Below, one piece after another: positions 44,614 to 54,239 of a DNA stretch of 64,000 nt. The translations under genes and the position numbers were made by a program. Numbering within the stretch: position 1 is the stretch's first letter; each line of letters starts with the position of its first letter. The notes beneath the pieces were generated by a model, which worked only from the letters and a program-made list of their open reading frames with translations, was not told the DNA's origin and searched no databases. Source of the DNA: Pseudobdellovibrionaceae bacterium (lineage in GTDB: Bacteria > Bdellovibrionota > Bdellovibrionia > Bdellovibrionales > UBA1609); contig JACKAM010000001.1 in assembly GCA_020635075.1 (NCBI GenBank), forward strand, positions 1,922,001 to 1,986,000, read 5' to 3'.

Positions 44614-46422
44614 TTGAACCTCGGTGACCGTATTCGACAATTACGGATGCCCCTAATCCCCATTCAGGTCAAGGTCTTTGCCCTGCTGATGGGCATGACG
44701 GTATTTATCCACATCCTGGTGTTCATGACGGCCACCAAAGTTCAGGTAAAAACCGCACAGCTCACCGCAAGTGGTGACCTGCTTAAAGCCCACCAGACAG
44801 TTGCTGAAGCCCTGTGGGAGAGCCCAGAAAGCGCCCTTAAACCGACTTTTTTGAAGGGAAAGCAACTGCCAAAGAATGTCGTCGTCCTGGCTCTCTACCA
44901 AAACAGTCGGGTTCCGGTTTGGGGGCAATGGCCTGATGACCACCAGGGACTTGAAGAAAAGTTAAAGGCCGATGGTCTGCCAGTTCATGGGTCGGGGGAA
45001 ATATTCGCCATTGCCAACAGTGACAGTTACTATCTTGCGACTTCCATTCCTCTTTACCCGGCAGGCCTACCGCCTTTGTCGATTATTCTGTTCAAGGATG
45101 CCTCCGAGATCATGTCGCCGATGAAAGACTTTCGCAGATTCTTGATGCTCCTCTTCGGTTTTAGCCTGGCCTTCTCGGCATTTGTCTCCCTGTATGTGGC
45201 AAAGTCGGTCACCCGCCCCATTCAGGAAATCAAAGATAAGGCCAAGATGATCGCCGATGGGAACTTTCTAATCGACCCAAAGCTGGCTCGTAACGACGAG
45301 ATCGGGCAGCTCTCCACCACCCTGGCACAGATGAAAGACATACTGGTCAAACAGATTCATCAGAACCAAGCTGTCAATCAGAAGCTGTCACTTAAGAACA
45401 AAAGGATTCGTCAGGCGAACGACGAGTTGGCCAAGAAACTTGCTGAAACAGAAATTCTTCTGGCCTTGTCCCAGTATTACGAGGGGCATGATGAGTCCAA
45501 CCAGGCTGGACAGCTGTGGGAACGCATTTTAGTGATGCTTCGCCGGCTCTACAAAGCCACCAGCGTCCACTACCTGACTTACAACAAAGACGAAGGGACC
45601 TACGATATTTCCCAGTCCCATGGACCCAGAAATGAAGAGGCCGACAAAGAAGGAGTGCGGATGCTTGGGGAAATGATCACACCGGACTCACTCCGTAATG
45701 GAGAAATCCAAACAATCGAGGATCAGGAACAGCGATCCAACCTCATTGTTCCACTATGTGGCGATGAATCCCTTCATGGTTTTATTCTCATTCGTAAGCC
45801 CTTGCCCCTGATTAAACCTGACTTTCTCTTTCTCCTTACCCTGGCTCACCACCTGGTTTTGATATTGGACAACCTGGAACTTCATACCTTGGCCGTTCAC
45901 GATGATTTGACTGGCCTTTACAACAGTCGTCACATTCGCCGCAGCCTCAGGAGCTGGATGGAAATTCAAGACGGCAGTCTTTTGCCCGTATCCCTCATTT
46001 TGTTTGATGTGGATCACTTTAAGCGGGTGAATGATACTTATGGTCACCCCCTGGGAGATCTGGTCCTTAAGGAATTGGGCAGTTTGGTTCGTTCCCACCT
46101 CCGTGCTCAGGACGTGGGCGGCCGCTGTGGCGGTGAAGAGTTTGCCGTCCTGCTGCCGAGAACGGAGCTCAGTCAGGCGGAGGTTGTGGCAGAGCGACTG
46201 CGCGCAGCCGTAGAGGAATTATCCATCCTCAGCAAGGGAAACAAGATCAAAACCACAGTAAGCCTCGGCGTGGCGACGGCACCCCTCCATGGAAAATCAG
46301 GGGATGAGCTGTTTGAAGCAGCCGATCAGGCTCTTTACCGAAGTAAGCGATCCGGTCGCAATCGGGTTTCCTCGGCGGCGGAGTTGGATCAATTTCAAGA
46401 AGACCGAAGGTCGGCTTCCTAG
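44614..46422 (+). CDS. membrane GGDEF diguanylate cyclase with HAMP domain
   Basis: 602 residues; TTG start at 44614 supported by AAGGAG. TM helix 1 (VFALLMGMTVFIHILVF), a periplasmic sensor region of about 130 residues, TM helix 2 (FLMLLFGFSLAFSAFVSL), HAMP, a coiled coil, a GAF-like domain, and a C-terminal GGDEF domain with HDDLTGLYN, FDVDHFK and the active-site GGEEF. The product-binding I-site RAQD lies five residues before it. It should make c-di-GMP in response to a periplasmic or membrane signal, with feedback control. Its stop overlaps the converging gene's stop region by four bases. Confidence 0.95.
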   Translation: MNLGDRIRQLRMPLIPIQVKVFALLMGMTVFIHILVFMTATKVQVKTAQLTASGDLLKAHQTVAEALWESPESALKPTFLKGKQLPKNVVVLALYQNSRVPVWGQWPDDHQGLEEKLKADGLPVHGSGEIFAIANSDSYYLATSIPLYPAGLPPLSIILFKDASEIMSPMKDFRRFLMLLFGFSLAFSAFVSLYVAKSVTRPIQEIKDKAKMIADGNFLIDPKLARNDEIGQLSTTLAQMKDILVKQIHQNQAVNQKLSLKNKRIRQANDELAKKLAETEILLALSQYYEGHDESNQAGQLWERILVMLRRLYKATSVHYLTYNKDEGTYDISQSHGPRNEEADKEGVRMLGEMITPDSLRNGEIQTIEDQEQRSNLIVPLCGDESLHGFILIRKPLPLIKPDFLFLLTLAHHLVLILDNLELHTLAVHDDLTGLYNSRHIRRSLRSWMEIQDGSLLPVSLILFDVDHFKRVNDTYGHPLGDLVLKELGSLVRSHLRAQDVGGRCGGEEFAVLLPRTELSQAEVVAERLRAAVEELSILSKGNKIKTTVSLGVATAPLHGKSGDELFEAADQALYRSKRSGRNRVSSAAELDQFQEDRRSAS

Positions 46423-47555
46423 GAACAACGTCCCACGCCCGCCCAAAAAGGGACACCAAAGACCTTCCATGGTTCCCGATCCATCTTACACTTGAGTCCC
46501 GACTGACGGTCACAGGGATTCTCCAGAATTCCCCGAGTGGCGTGGAGTCGATGACTCTTAGTTCGGGTTTCACTGTAGGTTCCATTCTCCTTGTTCATGT
46601 AAAGGGGACAGGGGACATCGTGGCGGGACTTCAATCGGCAGCGGTGGGCACCATTCACCTCTAACTCACACCGGGCCACGGTGATTCCCTGGATGGTCTT
46701 GGGAAACTTTTTTCGATGCCAATCCAGGCAGCTCACATCGCCTGCCAAAGTTGAATCTCCACCACCCGAGTTGCCGGGCTGGCACTCACTGTCTGGATTG
46801 GAGTGAACGACTTTTTCAACGACCATCTTGGAAAAATCCTCCAAGACGAACTGTTCAACATCCCGACGAAAGACATCATCACACACCTTGTCCAAGTAGG
46901 TGGAAACTGAGACATCCTCTCTGACCTGAAAGAAATTGGAAAAGATAGACTGGGTGTTTGTTTCTATATTGGCTTGTTCAAGTGTTTGTCCAGATCCGAA
47001 CACTTCAAAGTTAAGATGCTTGCCCTTTTCCACCGCCAAAGAGGCTTCAAAGGCACATAGTCCCACCATTGGGTACTCATCGCGCACATCAGGAAAGGCC
47101 ATCATTTTTTGTTCATCCCAGCGGAGCATTTGTTTTTCTTCAGTGCCCGTCGCGTAGACCAGATCCAGGCTTTCTGAGATTGGGTCTTTTGGCGATTGCT
47201 TGCGCCGGGATGAGATCATGACGAGGGTCGTTTTAAGACCGTAACGAAACTGAATATTGAGCTTGGCCCCTCCAGTCGCCACGGCCAAAGGAACTTTCAG
47301 GCCAACATAGGTATTGGAGGTGATGACCTCCTGGCGGTTTTTCTCCAACCACAGCCGTGGAAAGGGGGGCCAGGAGAGTTGGGGGGTATCGGAACTCAGC
47401 AGCTCGTTAAACATCTGCCTTTTGACCATGTCCATTGGCCCGGGGTACATGCCCTGCACCCTACCCCCATCACCATAGGCGTCCTGTACAAAAAGTAGCA
47501 CTATCCAAACTAATCCAATCCAGCCAGGCTTTCCGTAGCCTATAAACCCCAACAC
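46419..47555 (-). CDS. exported Cys-containing protein of unknown function
   Basis: 378 residues from a GTG at 47555 with GGAGG upstream. A signal peptide (VWIVLLFVQDAYG) leads a protein with a beta-rich N-terminal half and a C-terminal third with many Cys (CLDWHRKKFP, ARCELEVNGAHRCRLK, CPLYMN, NPCDRQSGLKCKMD) that could be disulfide-linked. No family recognised. The 197-bp gap to the next gene upstream holds no gene. Confidence 0.7.
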   Translation of the reverse strand: MLGFIGYGKPGWIGLVWIVLLFVQDAYGDGGRVQGMYPGPMDMVKRQMFNELLSSDTPQLSWPPFPRLWLEKNRQEVITSNTYVGLKVPLAVATGGAKLNIQFRYGLKTTLVMISSRRKQSPKDPISESLDLVYATGTEEKQMLRWDEQKMMAFPDVRDEYPMVGLCAFEASLAVEKGKHLNFEVFGSGQTLEQANIETNTQSIFSNFFQVREDVSVSTYLDKVCDDVFRRDVEQFVLEDFSKMVVEKVVHSNPDSECQPGNSGGGDSTLAGDVSCLDWHRKKFPKTIQGITVARCELEVNGAHRCRLKSRHDVPCPLYMNKENGTYSETRTKSHRLHATRGILENPCDRQSGLKCKMDREPWKVFGVPFWAGVGRCS

Positions 47556-47752
47556 AGGTCATACCTCCGTGTTTCATATTTGTCCTTTTCACTGAGCATT
47601 CCGGATGCCAACTTCACAGAGGCCTTTATGTGCAGACCAGCCTAACTGATGTGAATAAAGTAAAAATTGAGTTCCCTTCTCAGTCACATTAACGCAAGGC
47701 GAGAGCCAGAATCGACACCGACTTTAACCGATTTTCACACTTCATAGACCGA

Positions 47753-48973
47753 CTACTGAGGCAGAACAAAGCTGCGAAAGAGCCGAAAAGTTCGCGTGTC
47801 TTCCGGGTAGGCCTGACTGAGCAGAATACCTCCTTCGGTCAAGCCTTTGTGAAAAGCACAGGCTCCGCGAAAACGCTCGCCGCCCCCTATAACTGAACCA
47901 AATCTGACTGGTCCATTGCCATCAGAGACGAGAACCCCCTGGTCAAGATTGGAAAACTTAAAGACCTCGCACCCCGAGTAGGCTCTTTCCCAAGGCTGAT
48001 TGGAGGTTCCAGTCAACAGGATGTAAAACTCTCCACTGTATTCAAATAGATCGGACGCCGTCCAATTGCGAAAGCCCAACCGCTGAGCATCCGCCTCTGC
48101 GAGCAAAGTGCTGACGAAGGACCACTGAGCGGGATCTAAGTAATCGCAACCCAGGGGAGAACAACGGTGGCGCAGTAATATGATCCGAGTTTCCTCCACA
48201 GGAAGAAGCTCATGGCAGTTCATCGCCAGGTACAGACTGTCTCCTTGAACCAGAATACCTGGTTCGGAAATCACACCACACCGAGCCAGTTCAGGGTGCA
48301 ACTGATTGAGCATCATTAAAGGGGGGGCACCAATGGGAGACCCCGTTGATCCATCCTTTGTGTTGTTTCGCGAGTCATAGGCCCCGGCGCCCATAAGTTT
48401 GTACTCGGTGGCCGACGGAAGGTTCTCTGGCAGACTTGCTTGTTTAAATGAAAACCATGAATGAGCAAACATGCGTTCATGGTTAATGAGTAGGTAGCGA
48501 AACCAAATCAGCAGCCACTGACCGGATCTAGGGTCGTAGGCCAGCTTTGACACCTCACTGTGCCACGTTCCTGCGTGATGAGCAAACTCCGGAACCTGTA
48601 GGGTGACATCCTTATTTTCATTGAGAGCCAAATTAGAATCCGCCCAAACTCGACCTCCGTCATCTGAGTAGGCAAGGCGCGTGTGAACCGAATGGCCATT
48701 AAACATCGGCCACATGAGCGAGGGCGCGACCGAGGAGTAAGACATATACACCCGTCCGCTTCCAGGGACCTGGTCAAGGGAAGGATCAAACAGCCCATTT
48801 TCACCCTGGCTGGGTAAACGGATTTCCGCCTCCAGTGGCACTGGAGGCGGCTCCGGAATCGGCTCTTCCTCCCCGTCCCGATTGTCTTCGCTTGAACAGC
48901 CTACACCGCCAATAATCAAAGAAATGAGAATGATCCGCAGGCCAAATTCTATTAAACTCACAAAGTTCTTCAT
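47753..48973 (-). CDS. lipoprotein with sialidase/BNR-like beta-propeller
   Basis: 406 residues. Lipobox IGGVGC near residue 26, then an acidic Pro-rich linker (PIPEPPPVPLE). The body has features of a sialidase-type six-bladed propeller: a LAYSDDGGRVW Asp-box-like motif, and repeated W/F/Y strands (GTWHSEVSKLAYDP, SEPGILVQGDSLYLAMN, FRNWTASDLFEYSGEFYILL in two runs). It may bind or cleave sugars at the cell surface; the catalytic residues of true sialidases are not evident. Confidence 0.7.
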   Translation of the reverse strand: MKNFVSLIEFGLRIILISLIIGGVGCSSEDNRDGEEEPIPEPPPVPLEAEIRLPSQGENGLFDPSLDQVPGSGRVYMSYSSVAPSLMWPMFNGHSVHTRLAYSDDGGRVWADSNLALNENKDVTLQVPEFAHHAGTWHSEVSKLAYDPRSGQWLLIWFRYLLINHERMFAHSWFSFKQASLPENLPSATEYKLMGAGAYDSRNNTKDGSTGSPIGAPPLMMLNQLHPELARCGVISEPGILVQGDSLYLAMNCHELLPVEETRIILLRHRCSPLGCDYLDPAQWSFVSTLLAEADAQRLGFRNWTASDLFEYSGEFYILLTGTSNQPWERAYSGCEVFKFSNLDQGVLVSDGNGPVRFGSVIGGGERFRGACAFHKGLTEGGILLSQAYPEDTRTFRLFRSFVLPQ

Positions 48974-49112
48974 GACACACCCCTAGATTAGTCTTCCCTA
49001 TAGCCTCTATACGAACGGCCAGGGGAATCTGTGCCAGAAATGCCTGCCTCAATATGAAACACTTGGCTATACTGTCTTTTGCCGATCACCAGATTGGAGG
49101 GAAATCGCCAAG

Positions 49113-52100
49113 ATGAAAAAAAGACTATTCTGGAGTCTCGTTCTCTTTGCTGGAGTGGCGTTTTACTTTTGGACCCAGTCCCGGTACCCGGCACTCAACA
49201 CCAAAGCAGCCATGGGTGACCGCACCGGAGTTTTGGGGATCTCATTTGATATTATTCTCAACTATGATGCCAAAAGCCCGCTTTGGTATCGGATTTATGC
49301 TGGAACCATCAATTGGTGCTATACCAACTGGAAGGGAATGACTTTTGGATTAGTATTCTCGGCAATTGTTCTCAATATCCTTTCCCTATTCACCTACAGA
49401 AAGACATCTTCTGTATTCATCAATTCGTTGATGGGTTTATTATTTGGGGCACCCCTGGGCGTCTGCGCCAACTGTGTCGCACCCATTGCTCAAAGCCTTA
49501 AAGACAGCGGAGCTTCTACTGAAACCACACTCTCAACAGCTATCAGTTCTCCCACCCTGAATGTGGTTGTTCTCTCCATGGTCTTTACCCTCTTTCCCCT
49601 TCACTTCGAGGTCACAAAGGTCATCCTGACCCTATTCATTCTAGTAGTCGTCATACCACTACTTACCAAACACTTTCTCGAGAAGCAGGCCCACCATACC
49701 ATTGGAACAGCCACTGCCGCACAGGCCTTAATTCCGGCTCAAATACCTGGGAATGAGAGTGTCTTGGTGGCACTTCTTCAAGTTTTGATCTCATCCACCA
49801 AGAAACTCGGGTTTGTGTGCCTGCGTACTGTTCCTTTTATGCTTCTCGCTGGCCTCCTTGGCACCGTCTTCGTCGAAATCTTACCTTTCGGGTTCTTTTC
49901 GGGAATCGAACCCTCATTTTGGTCTATTCTCGGGATCTCCTTTTTTGGAACTCTACTCCCGGTACCGATTGCCTTTGACGTTGTCACGGCCTCCAGCTTT
50001 CTCAACTCAGGCTTAGACAGTGGACTCACCATGTCCCTGCTCTTTACTCTTGGCATCTTTAGCATTTATCCGTTTATGTTGTTTTGGAAGCATATCTCAT
50101 TCCGGGTTGCTCTCGCTCTCTTGATCACGGTCGTAGCTACCGGAAGCTTCGCTGGCGGAGCTGTCAACTGGTACGAACACCACCGTCGCGATGAGGCATT
50201 GACTGCAGTATCTAATCTTCACCTGGACAAGCTGACCGATTTAAAGGCCAATAGGCTTGAGACCACAAAGAGTATTCTCTTGGAAGCATGCGCACTCCCT
50301 GTGGGTCAGGCATTGCCTGAGTCAGATTACATGAGTTGTTATCGTAAGTCCCTCTATCAGGTCGCCGCCGCGTTAGGTGACTCGGAATTCTGCTCCCTCC
50401 TTGATAGCGACAAGAATCGATCCGACTGCCCGGTCTTCGTGGAACAAGAAACTCAAAAGACTGATCCACAGCTGTGCGACAAAGCCAAGGATCTTCTCTT
50501 ATGTAAGACAGCCTACTACAAGAGGCTGGCCTCTCTTGGTCGGCCCATGGAGTGGCACTGTAATGGTGAGGCTGATGAGGCAGTGCGGGCTATTTGCCGC
50601 CAGGCCATTAAACTCTCAGCTATTGTTCGCGATGAAGATCACAAGCTTTGTCAATCGCTGCCAGAAAGTGCGGGGTGGCGGACCACTTGCTACTACCGCT
50701 TTGCCCTCAACTCCTCCGCGACACTTCACGATTCAAGCGCTCTGGATATTTGTCGTCTCATCGCCCACCCTCCAACCAGAGATCGCTGCCTTGTGGATGT
50801 GGGAACTATTTTGCTCACCCGGACCAATGATGTTGATGGTTGCCGAAAGCTCGGAAGTGCTGAACTCACTACCGAGTGTGATCAAAGTGTTGCCTACACT
50901 CTGGCATTAGACGGCAACAATCCCGAGCTCTGCTTTGAATATCTACAATCGAATCAAGCATCCGATTGCTGGCTCAAGGCAAGATCTCGCCTTAACGCCA
51001 AGACGATAGAGCGCCTGCACTTTCTCTCTCAGCTTGAGGTCCCAGGAGATATCCAACCAATAGCTCTCGATGACCACAATGGCCCCTCATCTCAATTCAT
51101 CGACCATTTAATGAGTAATCTTCCACTCATGGAGCATTATGAATCCGACACAGTCAGGATATTGAGGACTCGTTTCATCGACAACCTGGATAACCCCGAA
51201 GTGCAGACCTATTTCCAACGAAACGAAGGAAAGGATTTAGGACTGGACAGCTCGATCTCTGGCATGGAGTTCTACGTTGGCTTTCCATCCGTAGGCAAAG
51301 GTATTTCTGCCGGCGACCTCAATAATGATGGCTGGCCAGACATAGTAGTTTCAAACTTCAATGGTTTGGACTTGTATTTTAACACCGGACAAAGAAGTTT
51401 CATTCGCTCCCAACTAGGGTTGAATCGTGATGATTCCCGCTACATAAATTCCCGACATATTCTGATAGCTGCCCCGGCCGATTTCAATAATGACGGCTGG
51501 CTGGATCTCTATATTACTACGCGTGGCGGTGATAACTTTATCATCTACAACGAACAAAATAGTTTTCTGACCGCAAGGCTGGCGAGGTTTCCTGGGAGTC
51601 ACCGGTCAGCCACCTTTGCCACATCAATCGCGGATGTGGATAAAAATGGAACCCTAGATTTGGTCAACGGAAACCTCACGACAGGAGCCTTCCCCTTCTG
51701 GAAACCCGAATCCAAAAATGAGTTCTACTTTCAGAGGTCTCTGGGCAAGTTTGAGAGCGCGGACTTTGAAGATTACAACGGGGTGACGTTGAGTACGCTG
51801 TTTTCTGATGTCAATCATGATGGCGAAATGGATCTCTTTGTGGGCAACGATTTTGCAACTCCCGACTCTTTCTACTGGGGCCCCATTAGGGAACCGATCA
51901 AGTTTGATCGCGGTATCAATAGCCCCATTCCCGTCACTCCTCATGCAACGATGAGCTATGATTCGGGTGACTTTAACAATGATGGTTTTTTAGACCTGTT
52001 TATTTCTGAAATGACCTTTGAACCAACTCCCGAGAAAGATTATTGTGGAGAAATCAAAGATCCCAATTATAGAGAGGATTGCCGCCAGGCCTCCGCTGCC

Positions 52101-52979
52101 TATTTAGCCATTGAGAACTGGAATATGGCCGGATGCATGGCTCTAACCAAGTCCCACTTGCAGATCACTTGCTCCATGGGGCTTCTGATCCGCATCGCTG
52201 CCCGCCTTAAGCAGCCGGATCTTTGTGCCAAGGTGCCAGATAATCTGGTGAGTTTCCGAAAACGTTGCGATTACATGGCCGCTCATCGTGAGGTGGGGCA
52301 ACAACCGAAATTTGAAGGTGTTCCGCAGAGAGTTGATTCCAACATCCTTCTTGCAAACGACGGCAAGGGAAGATTTGTTGATCGTACGGATAACACCGGT
52401 GTCCGCTCCAGCTACTTCTCCTGGGGGGCACGATTTGCCGACTATGATAATGACGGCTGGCAAGATATTTACGTAGTTAACGGAACACAAATTGGCAAGG
52501 ACATCAGACCTAACGTCCTCTTTCACAACCAAAAGGGTCAAAAGTTCATATCAGCTCAGGAGTCTTTTGGATTGGATGACTATATCCACACCTCTTCATT
52601 TGTGGATGTCGATTTCGATCGGGACGGAGACCTGGACGTCATAGCAACTGGTGGCCTTGCGCCCCTACGTGTCTTCACCAATTTAAACAAATCTGGAAAC
52701 AAGGCCATCAGTTTCGAGGTCCGAATGAGGGAGGGCAATCGCTTTGGGATTGGCACCAAGGTCAGTATTGAGTACGACTATGAAGGCAAAACCGGAAAAC
52801 AAATTAGAGAAATCAAAATCGGCGGTGGTTTTATGTCTTACGATCCCGCCGTGGCTCACTTTGGTCTCGGCCAAGTGAATGAAGTCAAACGGGTAACCAT
52901 CCAATGGCCAAATGGACAAGTTGAAAGCTGGCAGGAATCCTTTCCTGCCAATAGCCACTACATTATCGAGCAAAAATAG
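49113..52979 (+). CDS. fusion of a DUF318/ArsP-like permease with FG-GAP repeats and an ASPIC/UnbV domain
   Basis: 1288 residues. Residues ~1-370 have 8-9 TM segments and the permease signature GVCANCVAPIAQSL plus ISSPTLN, as in UPF0718/SO_0444-type permeases. Residues ~380-690 are helical with many spaced Cys. From ~690 there are seven Ca-binding DxNxDGxxD blades (DLNNDGWPD, DFNNDGWLD, DVDKNGTLD, DVNHDGEMD, DFNNDGFLD, DYDNDGWQD, DFDRDGDLD), interrupted by another Cys-rich insert (CGEIKDPNYREDC...). The end is an ASPIC/UnbV domain (FGIGTKVSIEY, VTIQWPNGQVESW). GGAGGGA precedes the ATG. I know of no protein with this combination. It may couple transport to a large extracytoplasmic propeller. 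Confidence 0.85.
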   Translation: MKKRLFWSLVLFAGVAFYFWTQSRYPALNTKAAMGDRTGVLGISFDIILNYDAKSPLWYRIYAGTINWCYTNWKGMTFGLVFSAIVLNILSLFTYRKTSSVFINSLMGLLFGAPLGVCANCVAPIAQSLKDSGASTETTLSTAISSPTLNVVVLSMVFTLFPLHFEVTKVILTLFILVVVIPLLTKHFLEKQAHHTIGTATAAQALIPAQIPGNESVLVALLQVLISSTKKLGFVCLRTVPFMLLAGLLGTVFVEILPFGFFSGIEPSFWSILGISFFGTLLPVPIAFDVVTASSFLNSGLDSGLTMSLLFTLGIFSIYPFMLFWKHISFRVALALLITVVATGSFAGGAVNWYEHHRRDEALTAVSNLHLDKLTDLKANRLETTKSILLEACALPVGQALPESDYMSCYRKSLYQVAAALGDSEFCSLLDSDKNRSDCPVFVEQETQKTDPQLCDKAKDLLLCKTAYYKRLASLGRPMEWHCNGEADEAVRAICRQAIKLSAIVRDEDHKLCQSLPESAGWRTTCYYRFALNSSATLHDSSALDICRLIAHPPTRDRCLVDVGTILLTRTNDVDGCRKLGSAELTTECDQSVAYTLALDGNNPELCFEYLQSNQASDCWLKARSRLNAKTIERLHFLSQLEVPGDIQPIALDDHNGPSSQFIDHLMSNLPLMEHYESDTVRILRTRFIDNLDNPEVQTYFQRNEGKDLGLDSSISGMEFYVGFPSVGKGISAGDLNNDGWPDIVVSNFNGLDLYFNTGQRSFIRSQLGLNRDDSRYINSRHILIAAPADFNNDGWLDLYITTRGGDNFIIYNEQNSFLTARLARFPGSHRSATFATSIADVDKNGTLDLVNGNLTTGAFPFWKPESKNEFYFQRSLGKFESADFEDYNGVTLSTLFSDVNHDGEMDLFVGNDFATPDSFYWGPIREPIKFDRGINSPIPVTPHATMSYDSGDFNNDGFLDLFISEMTFEPTPEKDYCGEIKDPNYREDCRQASAAYLAIENWNMAGCMALTKSHLQITCSMGLLIRIAARLKQPDLCAKVPDNLVSFRKRCDYMAAHREVGQQPKFEGVPQRVDSNILLANDGKGRFVDRTDNTGVRSSYFSWGARFADYDNDGWQDIYVVNGTQIGKDIRPNVLFHNQKGQKFISAQESFGLDDYIHTSSFVDVDFDRDGDLDVIATGGLAPLRVFTNLNKSGNKAISFEVRMREGNRFGIGTKVSIEYDYEGKTGKQIREIKIGGGFMSYDPAVAHFGLGQVNEVKRVTIQWPNGQVESWQESFPANSHYIIEQK

Positions 52980-52988
52980 TCAGGAAAT

Positions 52989-54239
52989 CTAGAGTATGGA
53001 ATCGACGAACTCCTCGGACTTAAATGGGCGAAGATCATCGATCCCTTCTCCCACACCGATCAGACGAATTGGCAACTCCAATTCACAGGCAAGACCCACA
53101 GCCACTCCCCCCTTGGCCGTGCCATCCATTTTGGTGAGCACGACTCCAGAGAGCTCCAAAATACTGTGAAAATTCCGGGCCTGCATGAGAGCGTTTTGAC
53201 CAGAGTTTGCGTCGAGCACAAGCAAGGTTTCATGGGGCCCTTCGGGAATGACCTTTTGAACCACGCGCTTCATCTTACGCAACTCTTCCATCAAATTACT
53301 TTGAGTGTGCAAGCGTCCGGCTGTGTCGATAATTACCACATCAAACTCGCGAGCCTTGGCCATTTGGCAGGCATCAAAGGCCACGGCACTGGGGTCAGAC
53401 ACGCCCTCCGGAGAAAATATCTCAACCTGGGCGCGCTCACTCCATACCTTAAGCTGATCGCCGGCGGCAGCACGGAACGTGTCTCCAGCCGCAACCACCA
53501 CCTTCTTGCCCGAGCGAGCAACCGCATTGGCTAACTTGCCAATCGTTGTCGTCTTGCCAACCCCGTTAACTCCAACGATTAACCACACCTGAGGTTTAAA
53601 ACTCAATTCGCCTGAGAAATGCAAAACTTGGGAGACATCCTCAGCACTTCCACTTCCGTTTTGCACTTCTCCAAAAATACTCAGCATCTCCTCACGCAAG
53701 GCATCGCGAACCAGGTTTACGTCCGATTTTTCCTTGCCACCCAATTTCTCATCAACAGCTTCGAGAAGACGCTCCACGGTCTGTGGCCCCAGGTCACTGG
53801 TGTAGAGTATCTCTTCCAAACCATCGCGGTCATCATCAGACAGTTCTTTGCCGCCAGCACCAAACAACGTCTTAATTCGTCCAAATAGGCTTGCCCTGGT
53901 ATTTGAAAGGGCGTCGCCCAAATCCTTCTTCTTAGAAGGAGCGGCTGGCTCCGCGGCGCGAACAGGCCCGGTCGGCGGTTCTGGCTCGGAAGGCAACACC
54001 TTGAGGGTGGGCTGAGGGGGAACTTGGTCCTCTATTGCGGAGACCGGTTCAGCAATTTTTTTCCCCACTTCGCGTTCAATTTTTCGTGCCACCTGAGCAG
54101 TCTCAGTGGCTTCCGGTATCGCTGGCGGCTCCTTGTCCAGTTCCTTTTTGATGTAATTGCGAAAGGCAATGTAGCCAAAAATAACCAGCGTACCAAGCGC
54201 CAGGCCCAGAATAAAGAGAGTCTGTTCGTTACCTGCCAT
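52989..54239 (-). CDS. ftsY: signal recognition particle receptor FtsY
   Basis: 416 residues: N-terminal TM anchor (LFILGLALGTLVIFGYIAF), an acidic/Pro-rich linker, then the N and G domains of an SRP GTPase with the P-loop GVNGVGKTTTIGKLA, DTAGRLHTQ and TKMDGTAKGG. It brings ribosome-nascent chain complexes to the SecYEG translocon. Its ATG shares a base with the smc stop codon (TAATG), so it is coupled to smc. Confidence 0.97.
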   Translation of the reverse strand: MAGNEQTLFILGLALGTLVIFGYIAFRNYIKKELDKEPPAIPEATETAQVARKIEREVGKKIAEPVSAIEDQVPPQPTLKVLPSEPEPPTGPVRAAEPAAPSKKKDLGDALSNTRASLFGRIKTLFGAGGKELSDDDRDGLEEILYTSDLGPQTVERLLEAVDEKLGGKEKSDVNLVRDALREEMLSIFGEVQNGSGSAEDVSQVLHFSGELSFKPQVWLIVGVNGVGKTTTIGKLANAVARSGKKVVVAAGDTFRAAAGDQLKVWSERAQVEIFSPEGVSDPSAVAFDACQMAKAREFDVVIIDTAGRLHTQSNLMEELRKMKRVVQKVIPEGPHETLLVLDANSGQNALMQARNFHSILELSGVVLTKMDGTAKGGVAVGLACELELPIRLIGVGEGIDDLRPFKSEEFVDSIL

